Origin: Lepidodermella squamata
Taxonomy: Eukaryota > Gastrotricha
NCBI GenBank assembly: GCA_047495785.1
Contig: JBLDXI010000060.1
Span: 389,011 to 453,010 of the forward strand
Length of the DNA: 64,000 nt
Reading direction: 5' to 3'
Shown: positions 1 through 11,310 of the stretch, one piece after another
How positions within the stretch are numbered: position 1 is the stretch's first letter
Layout: each line of letters starts with the position of its first letter
The notes under the pieces: model-generated
What the model saw: the letters and a program-made list of their open reading frames with translations, nothing else
The model's database searches: none
What the model was told of the DNA's origin: nothing
Position numbers and translations under genes: made by a program

Positions 1-616
1 GAACACATTCGACTGGTCAACTTGAGACCAGGCTCGTCGCTGTAACTCTCTGATCTTTGGCGTTATTCGTCACGCGGTAAAACTAAGTATAGGCAAATTC
101 AGACTCTCACTATTGCCATTTTAACCGCAATTTATTAACGCTTCCCGCTTTTTGTGGGCAAATTATTCTGCGTCCATGTATGCAGAAATTCACCAGGAAT
201 CGAATGAGACTAAGCACGAGTCGCTAGCTATCACGGTTGTCGATTTATTGCGGGCGCAAAAGTCCAAAAAAATTAGGAATAGTCCACTTTAAAACTTGAA
301 AATTAAGAAATTTCGCAGTTTTTGTAATTTAATCTTTCAATTCCGGAAATTTTTGCCTGTGTCTTGAATGAAAAAGTCATGTTGAATAAGGTTATAAAGC
401 AATATTCAGAGAATTATTTTTATTTGAAGGAAATTTCTGAAGAGCAATTCCTGCCATGGCCAGGGATAATTTATCGGCCCATTTTTTATCTGAATTAAAA
501 ATTATTTTCAATTCCATTTCCATTAGTCCTATGAATCATTGAGCATTCAGTTCCTTAACAGAATTGTTCCTTCTTCCTTAGCATTTACCAATTGAAAATC
601 GTTACGAATAAAATTG
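1..616. other. non-coding AT-rich stretch
   Basis: I see no coding exon, repeat or RNA gene that I can support here. Short open frames exist but have no recognisable motif and no convincing splice context. Confidence 0.5.
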
Positions 617-925
617 ATAGTAATAGCTATTACTACATAGCTAAAATATGAATGATACGCTACAAAAATTAGGCAAAAAATCATGAACAATAATAAGCCA
701 TAGAAAATACGCGCCGCTGAACAACCATATGTGACCAATGTGTTCGTGATTTGATGGTGTGATTTTTCTGCTTTTTTCTATTTTTCAGCCCTGTGAAAAC
801 GCTTGACACCCCTGTTGCCGGTATTGAGCGTGCTGTCTTGAGGAAACGTTATTCACTTTATGATATGGAACTCTTATTTCTTTCAACTTGAAAATACCTC
901 TGGCCGATTCTAGCTTCCTAAGTTG
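617..925 (+). repeat. dispersed direct repeat, copy 1
   Basis: This segment is repeated in the same orientation at 9017-9325 with many substitutions and small indels. Shared landmarks are AATATGAAT.ATACGCT, GAAAATACGCGCC, CCATATGTGACCAATGTG and GCCGGTATTGAGCG, in the same order and spacing. The copies enclose about 8 kb. They could be LTR remnants, two copies of a dispersed element or a duplicated gene fragment; a stretch after an acceptor-like CAG (787 here, 9193 in copy 2) is among the better conserved parts. No function is assigned. Confidence 0.7.
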
Positions 926-1130
926 TTAACTAGGCTACGTGCATTTAGGCAACTAGCTGGAAAATGACTTCATTTCCTCGTCCGTTCTCCGTTCTCAGTC
1001 GGAAAATTGTCTGCAAGACAACTTTAAAAACTTTAAAAACTTTATTGCCGCAGAATTTGCCGTAAATTAAATTAATTTGATATTTAAACAAGGTTCTACG
1101 ACAATTAGAATTTAATTTATTTTAATTATT

Positions 1131-1230
1131 TGGTCTCGGTTGTCGGTGCCTCGGTTAGCGAAAATAAAATTATTTATTTATATTTTGGTCTCAGTTGTCG
1201 GATCTGAGTTTTCGTGGTCTCAGTTGTCGG
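1131..1230 (+). repeat. three copies of a 16-bp motif
   Basis: TGGTCTCRGTTGTCGG occurs at 1131-1146, 1186-1201 and 1215-1230, all in the same orientation, in otherwise AT-rich DNA. Irregular spacing argues against a simple tandem array. It may be a remnant of a repeat-rich element end. Confidence 0.6.
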
Positions 1231-1397
1231 AGTACGTTAAAAAATATGTTTCTTATTATTTTTAGATCACCCTGGTGTCCTAAATTACCTAATAATAATA
1301 GTAAGTAATAATAATAATAATTCTACCTTTCTACGCTATTTTCCATAATCGGTAATTCTGTTTTACGATGGCAGAATTCCATAAAAACGAATAATTT

Positions 1398-1868
1398 ATG
1401 GAGCACTTTGATTTGATAAGGTCGAATACTTTTATTCAATTCAATTTTTCAATTTTATTTTATTTTATTTTAAAGGTACTTTTCACTATTAATATTGTCA
1501 TCGGCGTTATGCGAGACCTCGCACCTATCAAACCTCGAGAGGGCAAAAGTAGCTCGTGCAGTGATGCTGGGTGTAATGTAGATGGCGACTTGGCTACATC
1601 TCATTATTGGGACGCTGTCAACTTAGCCTTCGATATCTCCTCTAATGAACGCCTGAACCACAACAGCGCTGAGATGATGTATCGACGAGGGTACGAATCT
1701 CTAAGTGAAGAATGTGGCTTTGGGGTCGATGGTGCCCATAGAACATTGGAATGTTATGACGATTACAGCTCATCGCAGAAAATAAAGGAGCTGGCGGCTG
1801 AAATGAAACGTACTCAAATCTCTCTTTTCAACACTTTTACGGCTAACGAAAGTGGGTCCCCTGGGTAA
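1398..1868 (+). CDS. hypothetical protein, possible single exon
   Basis: This open frame of 156 codons begins with a hydrophobic AT-rich stretch that may be artefactual. A second ATG at 1509 starts a 120-codon stretch of ordinary composition (Cys, acidic and Ser-rich segments, e.g. SSSCSDAGCNVDGD and EECGFGVDGAHRTLEC). The higher GC of the second part against its flanks and the lack of stops support coding. I recognise no domain. No splice sites were resolved, so it may be one exon of a larger gene or a relic. Confidence 0.35.
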   Translation: MEHFDLIRSNTFIQFNFSILFYFILKVLFTINIVIGVMRDLAPIKPREGKSSSCSDAGCNVDGDLATSHYWDAVNLAFDISSNERLNHNSAEMMYRRGYESLSEECGFGVDGAHRTLECYDDYSSSQKIKELAAEMKRTQISLFNTFTANESGSPG

Positions 1869-2639
1869 GACCACTCAAAATAGCCGGCCAATTATGAGTA
1901 CCGAGTCCGGGTCCTTCAAAGGTTACGAGTGAATAACGAGTCGAGCCACCGATCGAATCGTCTTTTCTGTTTATGCAAGATGCCATTAATTTTTTGCTTT
2001 GGAGAATAATTGTTATCTGTCGAATTCGGAATTGTCGAATTTGTTATCTGTCTAAATAAAAAATCCACCACGTTCCCTGATAGTTTAATTTGTGTACTGA
2101 TTTATCTCGACTTGTTTTGTTTCGTCCCCAGACCGGCACGAAATAAGCTGAAATGTGCTGGAACTGATTTCATCAGCTGAAATACATTGAAATAAGGCAT
2201 GGCGAGTTCGTCGCCGCTGAAATACGCTGGAGTTGATTTCTGGGCTGTACACTTTTCAGCCGATTTTCTTACATATTCCGACGTAGAATTTCAAGACGAA
2301 TCGAACGACACTAGGCCCATCGTTTCCTCATAGTTTTTCTCATAGTGCAAGAAAAAGCCTCATAGTTTTTTGCCTATAGGAGGCGCGGCCGATCCACCTC
2401 AAAATTTCGCAATTTCGACGTTTCTGAGAATCATTTCACGACGATTAAGAATAGTCCCGGTTTAATAAAATAACCATGTCAAATACAGAATATGACGAGC
2501 TTTCGAGAGGTGAAAACCGCATGCCAAAATCTATCACAGTTTTTTGCCAATAGGCCACGCGGTATAATATGAGATAGAAAAACAAAGCGAGTAAATTTTC
2601 AAATTTCAAATTTAACTGTGACTTAAATTACAAATATTC
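1869..2639. other. non-coding stretch
   Basis: No coding or RNA feature is supported. Around 2140-2240 the phrase GCTGAAATACRYTGRA recurs loosely, suggesting a degraded short repeat. Confidence 0.4.
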
Positions 2640-2888
2640 ATGAGAAATATTCAAAGCCATTCCGACCAGGTCAAAAATAGTGAGAAAATTTTCAAATGAC
2701 GTCATGAAAACACGTCGTAGCAACGGCAACCCAGGTAAATTTCTTCTCAAAAAGAGGTTCGCCTTTCAATCTAAGGCTAAATGTAAGACTTTCTGCCCGC
2801 TCAGAATTTGATTTTAGCCTCTTCTTGATTTTCTGGGATTTTCTGAAAGGTGCTCGAGTTAACACGTCATTGCACCGGCGGCTAAGGG
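2640..2888 (+). mobile_element. 5'-truncated piggyBac-type MITE
   Basis: The right-hand part matches, with few changes, the right part of the 401-bp MITEs at 47525, 56190 and 59476. Shared features are GCAACGGCAACCCAGG, CTAAGGCTAAATGTAAGA and the terminal CGGCGGCTAAGGG followed by TTAA at 2889-2892. The left half with its own terminal CCCTTAGCCGCCG is missing, so this is a truncated member of the same family. The TTAA next to a CCC/GGG terminus is the piggyBac signature. Confidence 0.8.
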
Positions 2889-2892
2889 TTAA

Positions 2893-4367
2893 GATCTAAC
2901 AACATGATAATTTTACCAAGATGAAAAAATCGGAAAATCGGTAAAAAATATTTATTGGACAAGTTTTATATTGCCGGATAGAGAAAATTCTTATCGTGGA
3001 TAAAATGATTTTTCTGAAATTTTCAACATTTTTCCTCAATAAGTTTACCGCCCTGAAAGACTCTTAAAATGGCGATATTTCGTAAAAGTGACCAACTTCA
3101 AGAAAATAAAAAAAAAACCGTAGAACCGTATTTTCGACATTTTCGAATTTTATTTTGAATTATTTTGAATTTCGAAATTTTTGTTGGCACCCTAATTTTC
3201 TCAAGTTTTTACGAAAATTATACGAAAATTGTCTGTTAAATTTTCGACACGCAAAGCCAAATTTTCAAATGTTGTTACCCAGCGTTTGGACTATGAGGTA
3301 GCTATTGTATAATTCACAAACGAAAGAAAATTTCGAATTAAAGAATAAAAACTTTTAAAATTGGGAAAGTCAGTTTATTTATTCATCTGAAAATTTTAAA
3401 TGAAGCGTTATTTCATATTTTATGTATGAATTATTTGTGGGGAAGAATCCTTTTGAACTGCAAGACGCCGTGGCAATCAGCACGCAAAAATCTGAATGAA
3501 AATAAAAAAATGAGCCGTCGTCGCGCTGCAATACTAATAATTCGCTACTCAGATTACTCTTGTAGAGCAGTCGATTTATTGGCAGTTCCGGAGTATCGTG
3601 CATTTGGGCTTAAGCCACTGATTGATTGTCGCATAAAATGGATATGAGTTCGGCACTTTGAACTTCGGCATCGGGTATAATAGCGAAAAAGGTGTACTCG
3701 GAGAGCGCCTTGGTGATGAACTTGAAATTGAATTTTATGAAAATTTGTTGATGATTGAGTGATAGACGCAGCGCTTTTTATCAGTGATACCAGCGACCCC
3801 TGGAAAAATAAAGATTTGATTAATATTCAATCATATCCATTGCCGTCGTCATACTATCGTGAATATTTTTGATTAATGTCTATCTATTTTTCAATGTGAC
3901 CTGCGATGAGTTGCGATGAGTTGAGTGCGAGAGTGAAGTTGCATCGGCGGCGAATTACAGCATCAGATAATGTCGATGATTATAGGCATGAGCAGCACCT
4001 CAATCTATACGCATACGCCGCGGAATTTATCAGGAGCCGAGATCGTTACGCTCATCGGCGTGTGCGTAACTGACTAGACCAGGTCGCGGATTCGACCTCG
4101 CTATTGTTATCCCATTCGCAGTCACCTTTATAAATCGCACATTGATAATTTCCCGTCTCGACGCGTGATTTAAAACGGGATTTAGTTGTATAGCCGTACA
4201 GTTGATCAGAGGAGTTAATTCAATTTTCATTTCATTTGTCCTGTTTTTGTTTTTAGTGACGATTTGCGATCGCCTTGCTTTTATTATTTCTATTGCCTGC
4301 TGCCTACGTGTGCTTTCCGCGATGTCAAGAACCGATGAGTAAGTTTTACTATTTATATGGGGTGATT
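2893..4367. other. non-coding stretch
   Basis: AT-rich sequence with only short overlapping open frames on both strands (for example 4030-4386 minus). None has a recognisable motif or a matching splice context. Confidence 0.4.
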
Positions 4368-4939
4368 CCCAACCTATTTCACCCAACCGCGCACTCGCTC
4401 AAGTTATTCGCCCAATTCGCCCAACCTATGCGATATAAATTAAACTTGAAATGAGTTGCGCGCGCACGTGTATAGCGTTGTGTCCCTTTCATAGCGCGCG
4501 CACGCTAGGGATGATTTTTATTGCGACCAGAAAAGCACTGAGGCTATTAAAAGAGTGGTTCAATTTTATTAAACCACCTTAATATTTTCGCGCGTTTAAT
4601 TGCTGTGCATTATAACAGCCCGCCGCCTCATAGAACAGAATTCTGGTATGAAGTTGTAGTTGCAGTTGTTGAAGTTGGAGGAAAATTAGAAATTAAAAAT
4701 TCCGCACAGTTGCGAAACAATATTAATGAATTTTTAGACGGAATCGGTTTTCGCGAATTATTTTAAATTATTCTAAAATTTCCTTTTTTTTAAATCCGAG
4801 TCTTAATTCTAGCCTATAATACTTAATAAAGTGCGGTGCCTTGTGCCTTGTTTGCGTGTGTGTTTGCGTGGAATTTAATTTAGATTAATTGTTGGGCGAA
4901 TTAATTGAGCGAGTGCGCAGTTGGGTGAAATAGGTTGGG
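4368..4939. mobile_element. MITE with ~48-bp terminal inverted repeats
   Basis: The left end CCCAACCTATTTCACCCAAC... (4368-4417) is repeated inverted at 4893-4939 as ...GTTGGGTGAAATAGGTTGGG with about two to four mismatches over 48 bp. The interior has no coding capacity, so this is a non-autonomous element of 572 bp. No clear target-site duplication is visible (GGTGATT on the left, CTATCGG on the right), so the superfamily is open. Confidence 0.85.
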
Positions 4940-5218
4940 CTATCGGAACGCAAAATCTGTAGTTAAACAAAATTGCGAAAATATCAGACATATTTAACCC
5001 AGTTTTTAATCATATTTTGGTCCTACCCTGAATTTATTGAATTTTTTTTATTTTCCTGATTTTTGGAAAACTGGCGTTCGGCTCACCGTGGGGAATTAGA
5101 GGGTATTTTCCTAAATTTCGGGGAATGTTATACGCCCTCGGATTCGAATTTAAAATAATTTAACATACATCTTTTAAAATTAGAGATAATTGCTTGCTAA
5201 AATATAAAATTTTCCACA

Positions 5219-5479
5219 GTTTGACTTGTATCTCGCGGTATTTACGTGCCAACGATCGTGATGCAGCGTTACGCGCGATCGAGCGCGCTCGTTTGATCCG
5301 GTTGGAGGCGGTAACACGTGTCCCTCGAATGGGGACGAAAACTTTCGGCATTATTATTTCGATCAAGCGGTGGAAAGCGGAGAAGGCTACGAAGCGTCCG
5401 ACAAACAGCAACAGCAACAGCATGAGCCAACGAGGGGGCCGAAATGACTCTCCGTACTTGTACCTAATTTTCTTAACGT
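5219..5479 (+). CDS. putative internal exon, unknown protein
   Basis: An acceptor-like TTTTCCACAG ends at 5218 and a donor-like GTGAGT starts near 5480. Between them one frame stays open; its product is basic and helical (RANDRDAALRAIERARLIRL) and then Ser/Asn-rich. GC content is higher than the flanks. The opposite strand is also open across most of this stretch, so the strand is not certain. I recognise no domain and found no neighbouring exon. Confidence 0.35.
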
Positions 5480-5834
5480 GAGTTTGGTTTCTTCGTTTTT
5501 AGTAATACGATAGAAGTGGGCGTATAGGATTTATCAATTATATCACTCATTACCTGTTTTGAAATGGAGTTTCGGCCGTTATAAAGACCTTTCCGATTAC
5601 CGCGCGAGTCAGTAGTTGCTACAATATACGAAATTGTTTAGCTTTCAGACGGCTGCTGCGGCTGATTGTTTTTGAATATACTTGTTATTTTAAAAAATTT
5701 CCCGGAATTAGCTATTGGGTTTATGAAAAATATCTTTTCGATTGTTATTTTCTATTTAAATTTTCAAAATTTTTAAAAAATTCAAGAATTTTGTTTTTAC
5801 GAATTCCAAGAACACGAAATATACTTGAATTACC

Positions 5835-6392
5835 GTGGTCAGACTTTTCAGCAGTGACACTTCAGCAAATGAGGGTCAAATCAGCAGTGACATTTCATCA
5901 GTGACACATTGTCAGTAAAAAATCCATAAAAATCAATTTTTTGAATTAATTTTAATAATTTATGTAGACAAGTGAGCAGGGACATTTCAGCAGCGACAAA
6001 ATAGCAGTGACTATTGAGCAGTGACTTTTCATCAGTGACAAATGAGCAAGTGACACTTCGTCAATTTTAATTAATTTATCTCGGGCATTGAACTTGCATT
6101 TTTTGAGCTCAACTTCAATGCAGCGCATAGTCCCCCTGCTGAGTACGGCAGAAATTCAGTTGATGAAATGTCTCCGCTGAAATGTCACTGCGCAAATGTC
6201 ACCGAGATGAAGATAATAAATTTGCCAAAATTTGGGATTAATTATCAAAAATCACTGCTGACTTGTCACTGATCATTTGTCACTGCGCAAATGTCGCAGC
6301 TCAAATGTCACTGCTCATTAGTCACTGATGAAAAGTCACTGCTCATTTGACCCTCATTTGCTGAAATGTCACTGCTGAAAAGTCGTACAACC
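5835..6392. mobile_element. foldback element with repeat-built arms and 10-bp TSD
   Basis: The arms (about 5835-6060 and 6165-6392) are inverted copies and are themselves built from tandem variants of an about 11-bp unit, AGCAGTGACATTTC / GAAATGTCACTGCT. GAGGGTCAAATSAGCAGTGA occurs near the outer end of each arm. The 10-bp sequence TTGAATTACC lies directly outside both ends (5825-5834 and 6393-6402), a target-site duplication. Arms made of short tandem repeats plus a 9-10-bp duplication are typical of foldback/MULE-related elements. No coding capacity. Confidence 0.88.
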
Positions 6393-6710
6393 TTGAATTA
6401 CCTATTTGCATTTGATTAAGTATTAGTTTTTTTAAATTGTTGAAATTTGTAAAAATTACACAGGGAAAATATTATTATTAAAAATTATAAAATAAAATGT
6501 AAAATTATAATTGAAGAAAATTATTAAATATAATTTTAGAATATTTTTCGATTATCAAAATTAACAATTAAAATTGAAAATATTTGAAACAATGTGAAAA
6601 AAATTAAAAAATTTTTGTTGAAAATTAAGAGATAAATCCTGGCCATGTTAAGCCGGGAAGGAAAATTTCCTGATCTTAAGTTATGTTTGTTGTTATTTAG
6701 GAGAGTCGAC

Positions 6711-7721
6711 ATGGATGACAGCGTTTTCGTTGTGAAAGTGAGCGACTCTGAGTTCGGCCGTCTATCCATGCATTTCATCGACGAACTGAGTCCCGGTACA
6801 GTAGTCGCTCTCAGCCGCCCGGCCATGCTGCAGGAAAATTGGCGAGAGATGGAGGTGTTGAGCACGGACTGCATCGCTCCGACTCGCAACCAGCGCCCGG
6901 TGATGCAAATCACGGTTCCGCTGCCAGCCGGCGGAGTTCCGGTGCGCGAACGGTTCTTTTCCTACCGATTTACGGCTGCCCAGCTGTTCGTGGACGACGT
7001 AGTGTTCTCGAAGGCCTGCCGAAAGTCTTGCGACGGCCGGTATGGTGTCGGCTGCTATTGCCTGGGCCCAAGGTTTGTGACGGTGCGATGGCTTCCCGGG
7101 ATATTGATTTCGTGTCATGAATTGGGCGAGTTGCTCGTGGAGGTGTACTACTCATTCGAGCTAATGAGCCAGCTGGTGCCATCAGCCATAATGTATGGCG
7201 AAATAACGGACGTGGACCTGAACGATGTGGCTGAGCATATCATCCGCTCAATCGAGGCGCATGTCGGAGGATTTCGCGTGGTATTATGGATCAAATCGTC
7301 GAAAGCTGGCGGCGAAGATGTCGCGAGCTTCAACAAAACTCACGTCGCGAAATTAGTGCCGCTGGGGGCACCGCTGCCACTGTTTCAACTGCCTGCTCGA
7401 GTCGCGGCCTTCGTCGCTGCTGACAACAATGGCAACGATGGCGTTGTTCAAAATCGCCCCGGAGATGGCGCTAACATTAACGATCAAGACAACCACGCTG
7501 TCATCGACCTCCTCGAAGACAACAACTACGAGGACGCGAACGACGTCGACATCTTCGACGACAACAACAACCAAGACAACAACGAAGTCGTATTGAACGG
7601 TGTCGGTAACGGTGATATTCTTGCCGGGAACAACAACGAGGGCCTCAACATAGCCCCGGCGAACGATGAAGTTGAAAACCAAGTTGAAAACGGAGTCAAC
7701 AATGCTGTAGATGACGCCTGA
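6711..7721 (+). CDS. intact hypothetical protein, possibly capsid-like
   Basis: A 336-residue uninterrupted frame. The ATG at 6711 (MDDSVF) is preferred over 6645 because an acceptor-like TTATTTAG ends nine bases before it and base composition rises there. The first ~240 residues are beta-rich and contain a Cys cluster (CRKSCDGRYGVGCYC). The last ~90 residues are Asn/Asp-rich and probably disordered. A segment near residues 140-155 (GELLVEVYYSFEL) resembles a strand-rich stretch seen in jelly-roll capsid proteins of small RNA viruses; that is inference from pattern only. An OB-fold protein is an alternative. A degraded possible relative lies at 10142-10716. GC-rich, intron-free coding in AT-rich surroundings suggests a transferred or mobile origin. 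Confidence 0.7.
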   Translation: MDDSVFVVKVSDSEFGRLSMHFIDELSPGTVVALSRPAMLQENWREMEVLSTDCIAPTRNQRPVMQITVPLPAGGVPVRERFFSYRFTAAQLFVDDVVFSKACRKSCDGRYGVGCYCLGPRFVTVRWLPGILISCHELGELLVEVYYSFELMSQLVPSAIMYGEITDVDLNDVAEHIIRSIEAHVGGFRVVLWIKSSKAGGEDVASFNKTHVAKLVPLGAPLPLFQLPARVAAFVAADNNGNDGVVQNRPGDGANINDQDNHAVIDLLEDNNYEDANDVDIFDDNNNQDNNEVVLNGVGNGDILAGNNNEGLNIAPANDEVENQVENGVNNAVDDA

Positions 7722-7989
7722 CTCAACAACGATTTTTTTAATACAAGGGACTTTCTCTGTGGAAATTATCGTTTTATTGTTTTTGTCAAATTTGGCATAT
7801 AATATCTTGATTATTATCATGAGTTGTCGTTGGCTGTTAAATTTTTGCGAAAATATCCCATTAATTGTTGATACTTGTATCTTTTATCTAATAATTGTAC
7901 AATTCGGCCTGCATGGTTCGGCCAATTTGAATGGTCTTGGTTTCTTTGTTCCAGAAATTGTAAAAAATCGATTTATAAAGAACCGTTGA
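7711..7989 (+). CDS. possible overlapping small hydrophobic frame
   Basis: This 92-codon frame starts 11 bases inside the end of the 6711-7721 gene, in another frame. It encodes two or three hydrophobic segments (e.g. IIVLLFLSNLAYNILIIIM and CIFYLIIVQFGL). Because the DNA becomes AT-rich here, hydrophobic codons are expected by chance. It may be real (overlapping genes are common in viruses) or a shadow; no further evidence distinguishes these. Confidence 0.2.
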   Translation: MTPDSTTIFLIQGTFSVEIIVLLFLSNLAYNILIIIMSCRWLLNFCENIPLIVDTCIFYLIIVQFGLHGSANLNGLGFFVPEIVKNRFIKNR

Positions 7990-9016
7990 GTCCGTTTCAT
8001 ATTGCATTGAAAGTGAGTGAAGATTTGACTGCTGAAAATGATATTGTGTAACTTCGCATATTATTCGCGCATCGAGTGCGTGCTTGGTTCTGAGTAATCG
8101 ACCAACATTTTGATTAGAAATTTATGAATATTTGCTGCAATATTGTAAATAGTTTGCCTCCATGAAATAATTTCAGTATCTGCCGATTTTTGTGACTGAA
8201 AACGAATTGTAAATTTTCATTTCCTAATATTTTCCCTCAATTTCTTTAAATTTTGCAATCCAACAATTCTCGATTTATGATTTCGACGAATATTCTGAAT
8301 TTTTTGACAATTTTCAAATTTGCATTTTTCTGCGTTTGCTTTCGACTAGTATTTTCCATACCTCGATGGTGATCTATTGTCTACCTATTATTTTTCACCA
8401 ATTTTTTAGAGAAATAATATGTTTCCCATTTTTTGATATTGTTTAGAAAATTCACGAAATTTAGATTTCACAAACACAAAAATTTGTAATTTATCTTTTA
8501 ATTTATTGATGTGCAATATTTCCAATATTTCCATGTTCATAGTTTTCATCCGTCATATTCGTCAGGGACCTATAGTTTCTGCGAGAAATGCGCATTTTTT
8601 CGAATAATTTTATCATTTCTATGATGCGTGGTAGAACTTTTTATTGTTAAACAACTTAAAAAATTGATATAATTCTGTTGAAAGTATAATAATCCTGTTA
8701 TCCTGTTTGTTTCAAAAGTCATGAAGCGTCGAAATATTGATTCATAAATACGTGATAGTGTGCGTTGAATAAATAAAGCTGGCTTTTGTTCACTTGGCCT
8801 TCGAAGGCTTTACTTCTATGTGTATGATAAAAGCTGAGTAATGGTCTCTTGATGGCGGTGATTATTGGTGCAATCGTGACCTAAATAAACAGCGACCCGG
8901 ACAATTTTATCAACGACTGACCCAAATTGCCAAAAGCTAGGGCTTTCGCGTTATATCCTTTTATATTACCTTCTAGTACCTTCTAGTAGCCTTAAGCTTG
9001 ATTTTGTGCCATACAA
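7990..9016. other. non-coding stretch with a possible polyadenylation signal
   Basis: AT-rich without supported coding. An AATAAATAAA at 8767-8776 is the best polyadenylation-type signal downstream of the 6711 gene but is over 1 kb away, so its link to that gene is doubtful. Confidence 0.3.
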
Positions 9017-9325
9017 GTAGTAATAGCTATAGAGAGTTAAAATATGAATAATACGCTTGTGGCAAAAAATCATGAAAAATAATACGTCATAGAAAATACG
9101 CGCCACGCCACGTGGCGCTGAACAATAACCATATGTGACCAATGTGTTCGTGATTTCATGGTGTCATTTATTGCTTCATTTCTATTTTACAGCCCTGCGA
9201 AAACGCTTGACACCCGTCTTGCCGGTATTGAGCGCGCTGTCTTGGGGAAACCTTATTCTCTGATAGGGATTTCTTATTTCTTTCAATTTGAAAATGTTTC
9301 TGGGCTGTTTCAAGCTTCCTAAAGC
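9017..9325 (+). repeat. dispersed direct repeat, copy 2
   Basis: This is the second copy of the segment at 617-925. It carries a short extra stretch near 9110 (CCACGCCACGTGG, a local palindrome) that the first copy lacks. It ends at the same landmark, AGCTTCCTAA, as copy 1. Confidence 0.7.
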
Positions 9326-10141
9326 CTGAAGTCTATATATAAAATAAGGTCCTTTATTTTCCTAAAATCAGTGAAACAAAAAATTAACTTGACGGATTAG
9401 AATGCGAGCGCCCATGGCTTGTATCTTATATCACTGCTTCTAGATTTTTCCATAAATATTTGTCACGCTTTTAGATAACTCAATATTTATGATAATATAT
9501 TTTTTTATTGAAATTTTTCTGAAGTTTTCAGAGTTTTTCAGAATTCTAGACTTAAGAGAGATCTATGGCAAATTTTATGTTTCTGCTGCTGATAATTTCT
9601 GATTTTCTCTGATATCTGCCTATACCACCCGATCGTACCATTCGAAAATCGACATGCCTGCCCGTGAAGATTTATTCCCGCTCTCGTTTTGCTATCTCCA
9701 GGCCGCGTTACATACGGTAATTTCCAAAACATTAATTTATTTTCCAATTGTATTTCTGATTTTTTTATTTGAGGCTATTCGAATGAAGTGAGCACTGCTT
9801 TTCACGACTCGTTCTCCGGCCTATTCGGCGTCGCACTTTTTCAGGGCCGCGAAAAATTACTGTTCAATGTGTTAACGATTCAGCTTCGGTGAGAAAAATT
9901 GAGTAATTAATTTTTAATGTAAACCAGGTCATTTTACGTTTATTTATTGTTTTTGAGAATATTTCTGCTAAATTTTTCAATTTGTTTAAAATTCAGATTT
10001 CAATTTTGAAATTTTCAAAATAAGAATTTAAAAACTGCTTTGTTTAAATTTAAAATTTCTATTCGTAGGTTTCTGAAATGTTGGAGTTTTCTAAATATTG
10101 AATTTTTTGATAATTTCCTTTTAAATATTAGGTCTACATAT
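9326..10141. other. non-coding stretch
   Basis: I see no supported gene or repeat. Open frames on the minus strand (9538-9747) lack motifs. Confidence 0.4.
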
Positions 10142-10716
10142 TCAAACGAAATTCTGCTGGCAATGTGATATCTGCTTCATGCGTGACGAACGCTTCACTG
10201 CCTGTTCTCGCGTCACTATTCCAGCGTGGCACAACAACAATTCGCCTTGCAGGCCATTCCGGCATCGATGGGGACGTATGAGTAGCCAGCATTTACGTCC
10301 ACCGGCTCGAACCCCGGTACTACTCGCTGAACCGCGGCGACTCTCAGGACGACTTTCCAATACCGGCGCTGATTGACGGGAATATTTTCCCGGAAATTAC
10401 CGTTGACAACCTAACAACGTGCCGTTACATCCGGCACGGCGTGCCATCCCCCGACTACGGCACCAAAATCTACGTGATATTCACGAAAGAACGGCTACGA
10501 TAAATCGACCCCACGTCGGAGGAGATCAACGTCATGGGCTCGCTGTACATCAGCTGGGAGGTTACCACGTGCCGGCTAATTACACAGCGCCCGATGTCGA
10601 CTTTGCCGAGCGATGAGCCGGCTGTTATCTGGCAGCCGCGAGTTGTTTTCGCCAATAGTTCAAACGATTTGCACGCGACAGGCCGGCAATTTCTCGAACA
10701 CACACAAATCATGTGA
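10142..10716 (+). pseudogene. degraded possible relative of the 6711 gene
   Basis: A GC-rich island in AT-rich DNA. The plus-strand reading frame is protein-like across about 180 codons but is broken by at least two in-frame stops (near 10278 and 10500). A weak correspondence with the 6711 gene can be followed by eye: a VD.. strand, a Cys/Tyr-rich stretch, and a GSLYISWEV segment in the position of GELLVEVYYSFEL. If the capsid-like reading is right, this is an old endogenous viral fragment; otherwise it is a decayed duplicate of an unknown gene. The breaks are described only. Confidence 0.5.
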
Positions 10717-11200
10717 GACAAATTTTTTTAATTGGAGTAAAATGCGTTAACAACCTTGATAATTTTTCTGAAAATTTGCCAGTATTTGCAAAACGTTTTT
10801 CATGATTTTTCTAATTACAAATTTTATTACGATTTCGTTGGGATTTTTGGAAAATTCAGAGAATTTTTGCTTAGTTTCAACAAATGTTGTAGCTATTTAA
10901 GCACCCAAAATTGGGCTTTTCATCGTTTCCAATAATTTTAAAAAATTTGTAAATTATTGACGCAGTTTGGAAAATGTTGGAAAATTTTTTGGTCACCCTG
11001 TTGCAGGTGGTAATTGTGAAGAAATGATGTGTTGTGAGCACGACAGCATTTTTCCATTTGCGATTGCATTATTGATTCGAAATTTCTGAAAATCATGGGG
11101 TTTCCGAACTCATGTATTTCATGTTAACATTTAGTGTTTGCTCCTTCTTTATATGTGGACGCCATTATACATGTAGAGTTATTTAAAGGGTTCTATGCCA

Positions 11201-11310
11201 ATTGAGCAAACGAAAATTGAGCAACGAAAATTGAGCGAGCGCTTTTGAGCAACGATTTGAGCAACGATATAAGAGCAAACGAATTTAGAGCAAAGACAAG
11301 AGCAAATTGC
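11201..11310 (+). repeat. short tandem repeat of GAGCAAACGAAAATT type
   Basis: At least seven variants of (T/A)GAGCAA(C/A)GA follow each other with spacers of 5-12 bases. It resembles the arm structure of the foldback element at 5835, but no inverted partner arm is visible. It may be a half-element or a degenerate minisatellite. Confidence 0.6.

Noticed and set aside
4030-4386. 118-codon minus-strand frame
   Set aside because: No motif, no clear splice sites, and it runs into the terminus of the MITE at 4368.
7353-7820. 155-codon minus-strand frame rich in Val (VVVLVVVVVEDVDVV)
   Set aside because: It is the reverse of the Asn/Asp-rich tail of the 6711 gene; GAC/AAC codons read backwards give Val-rich sequence.
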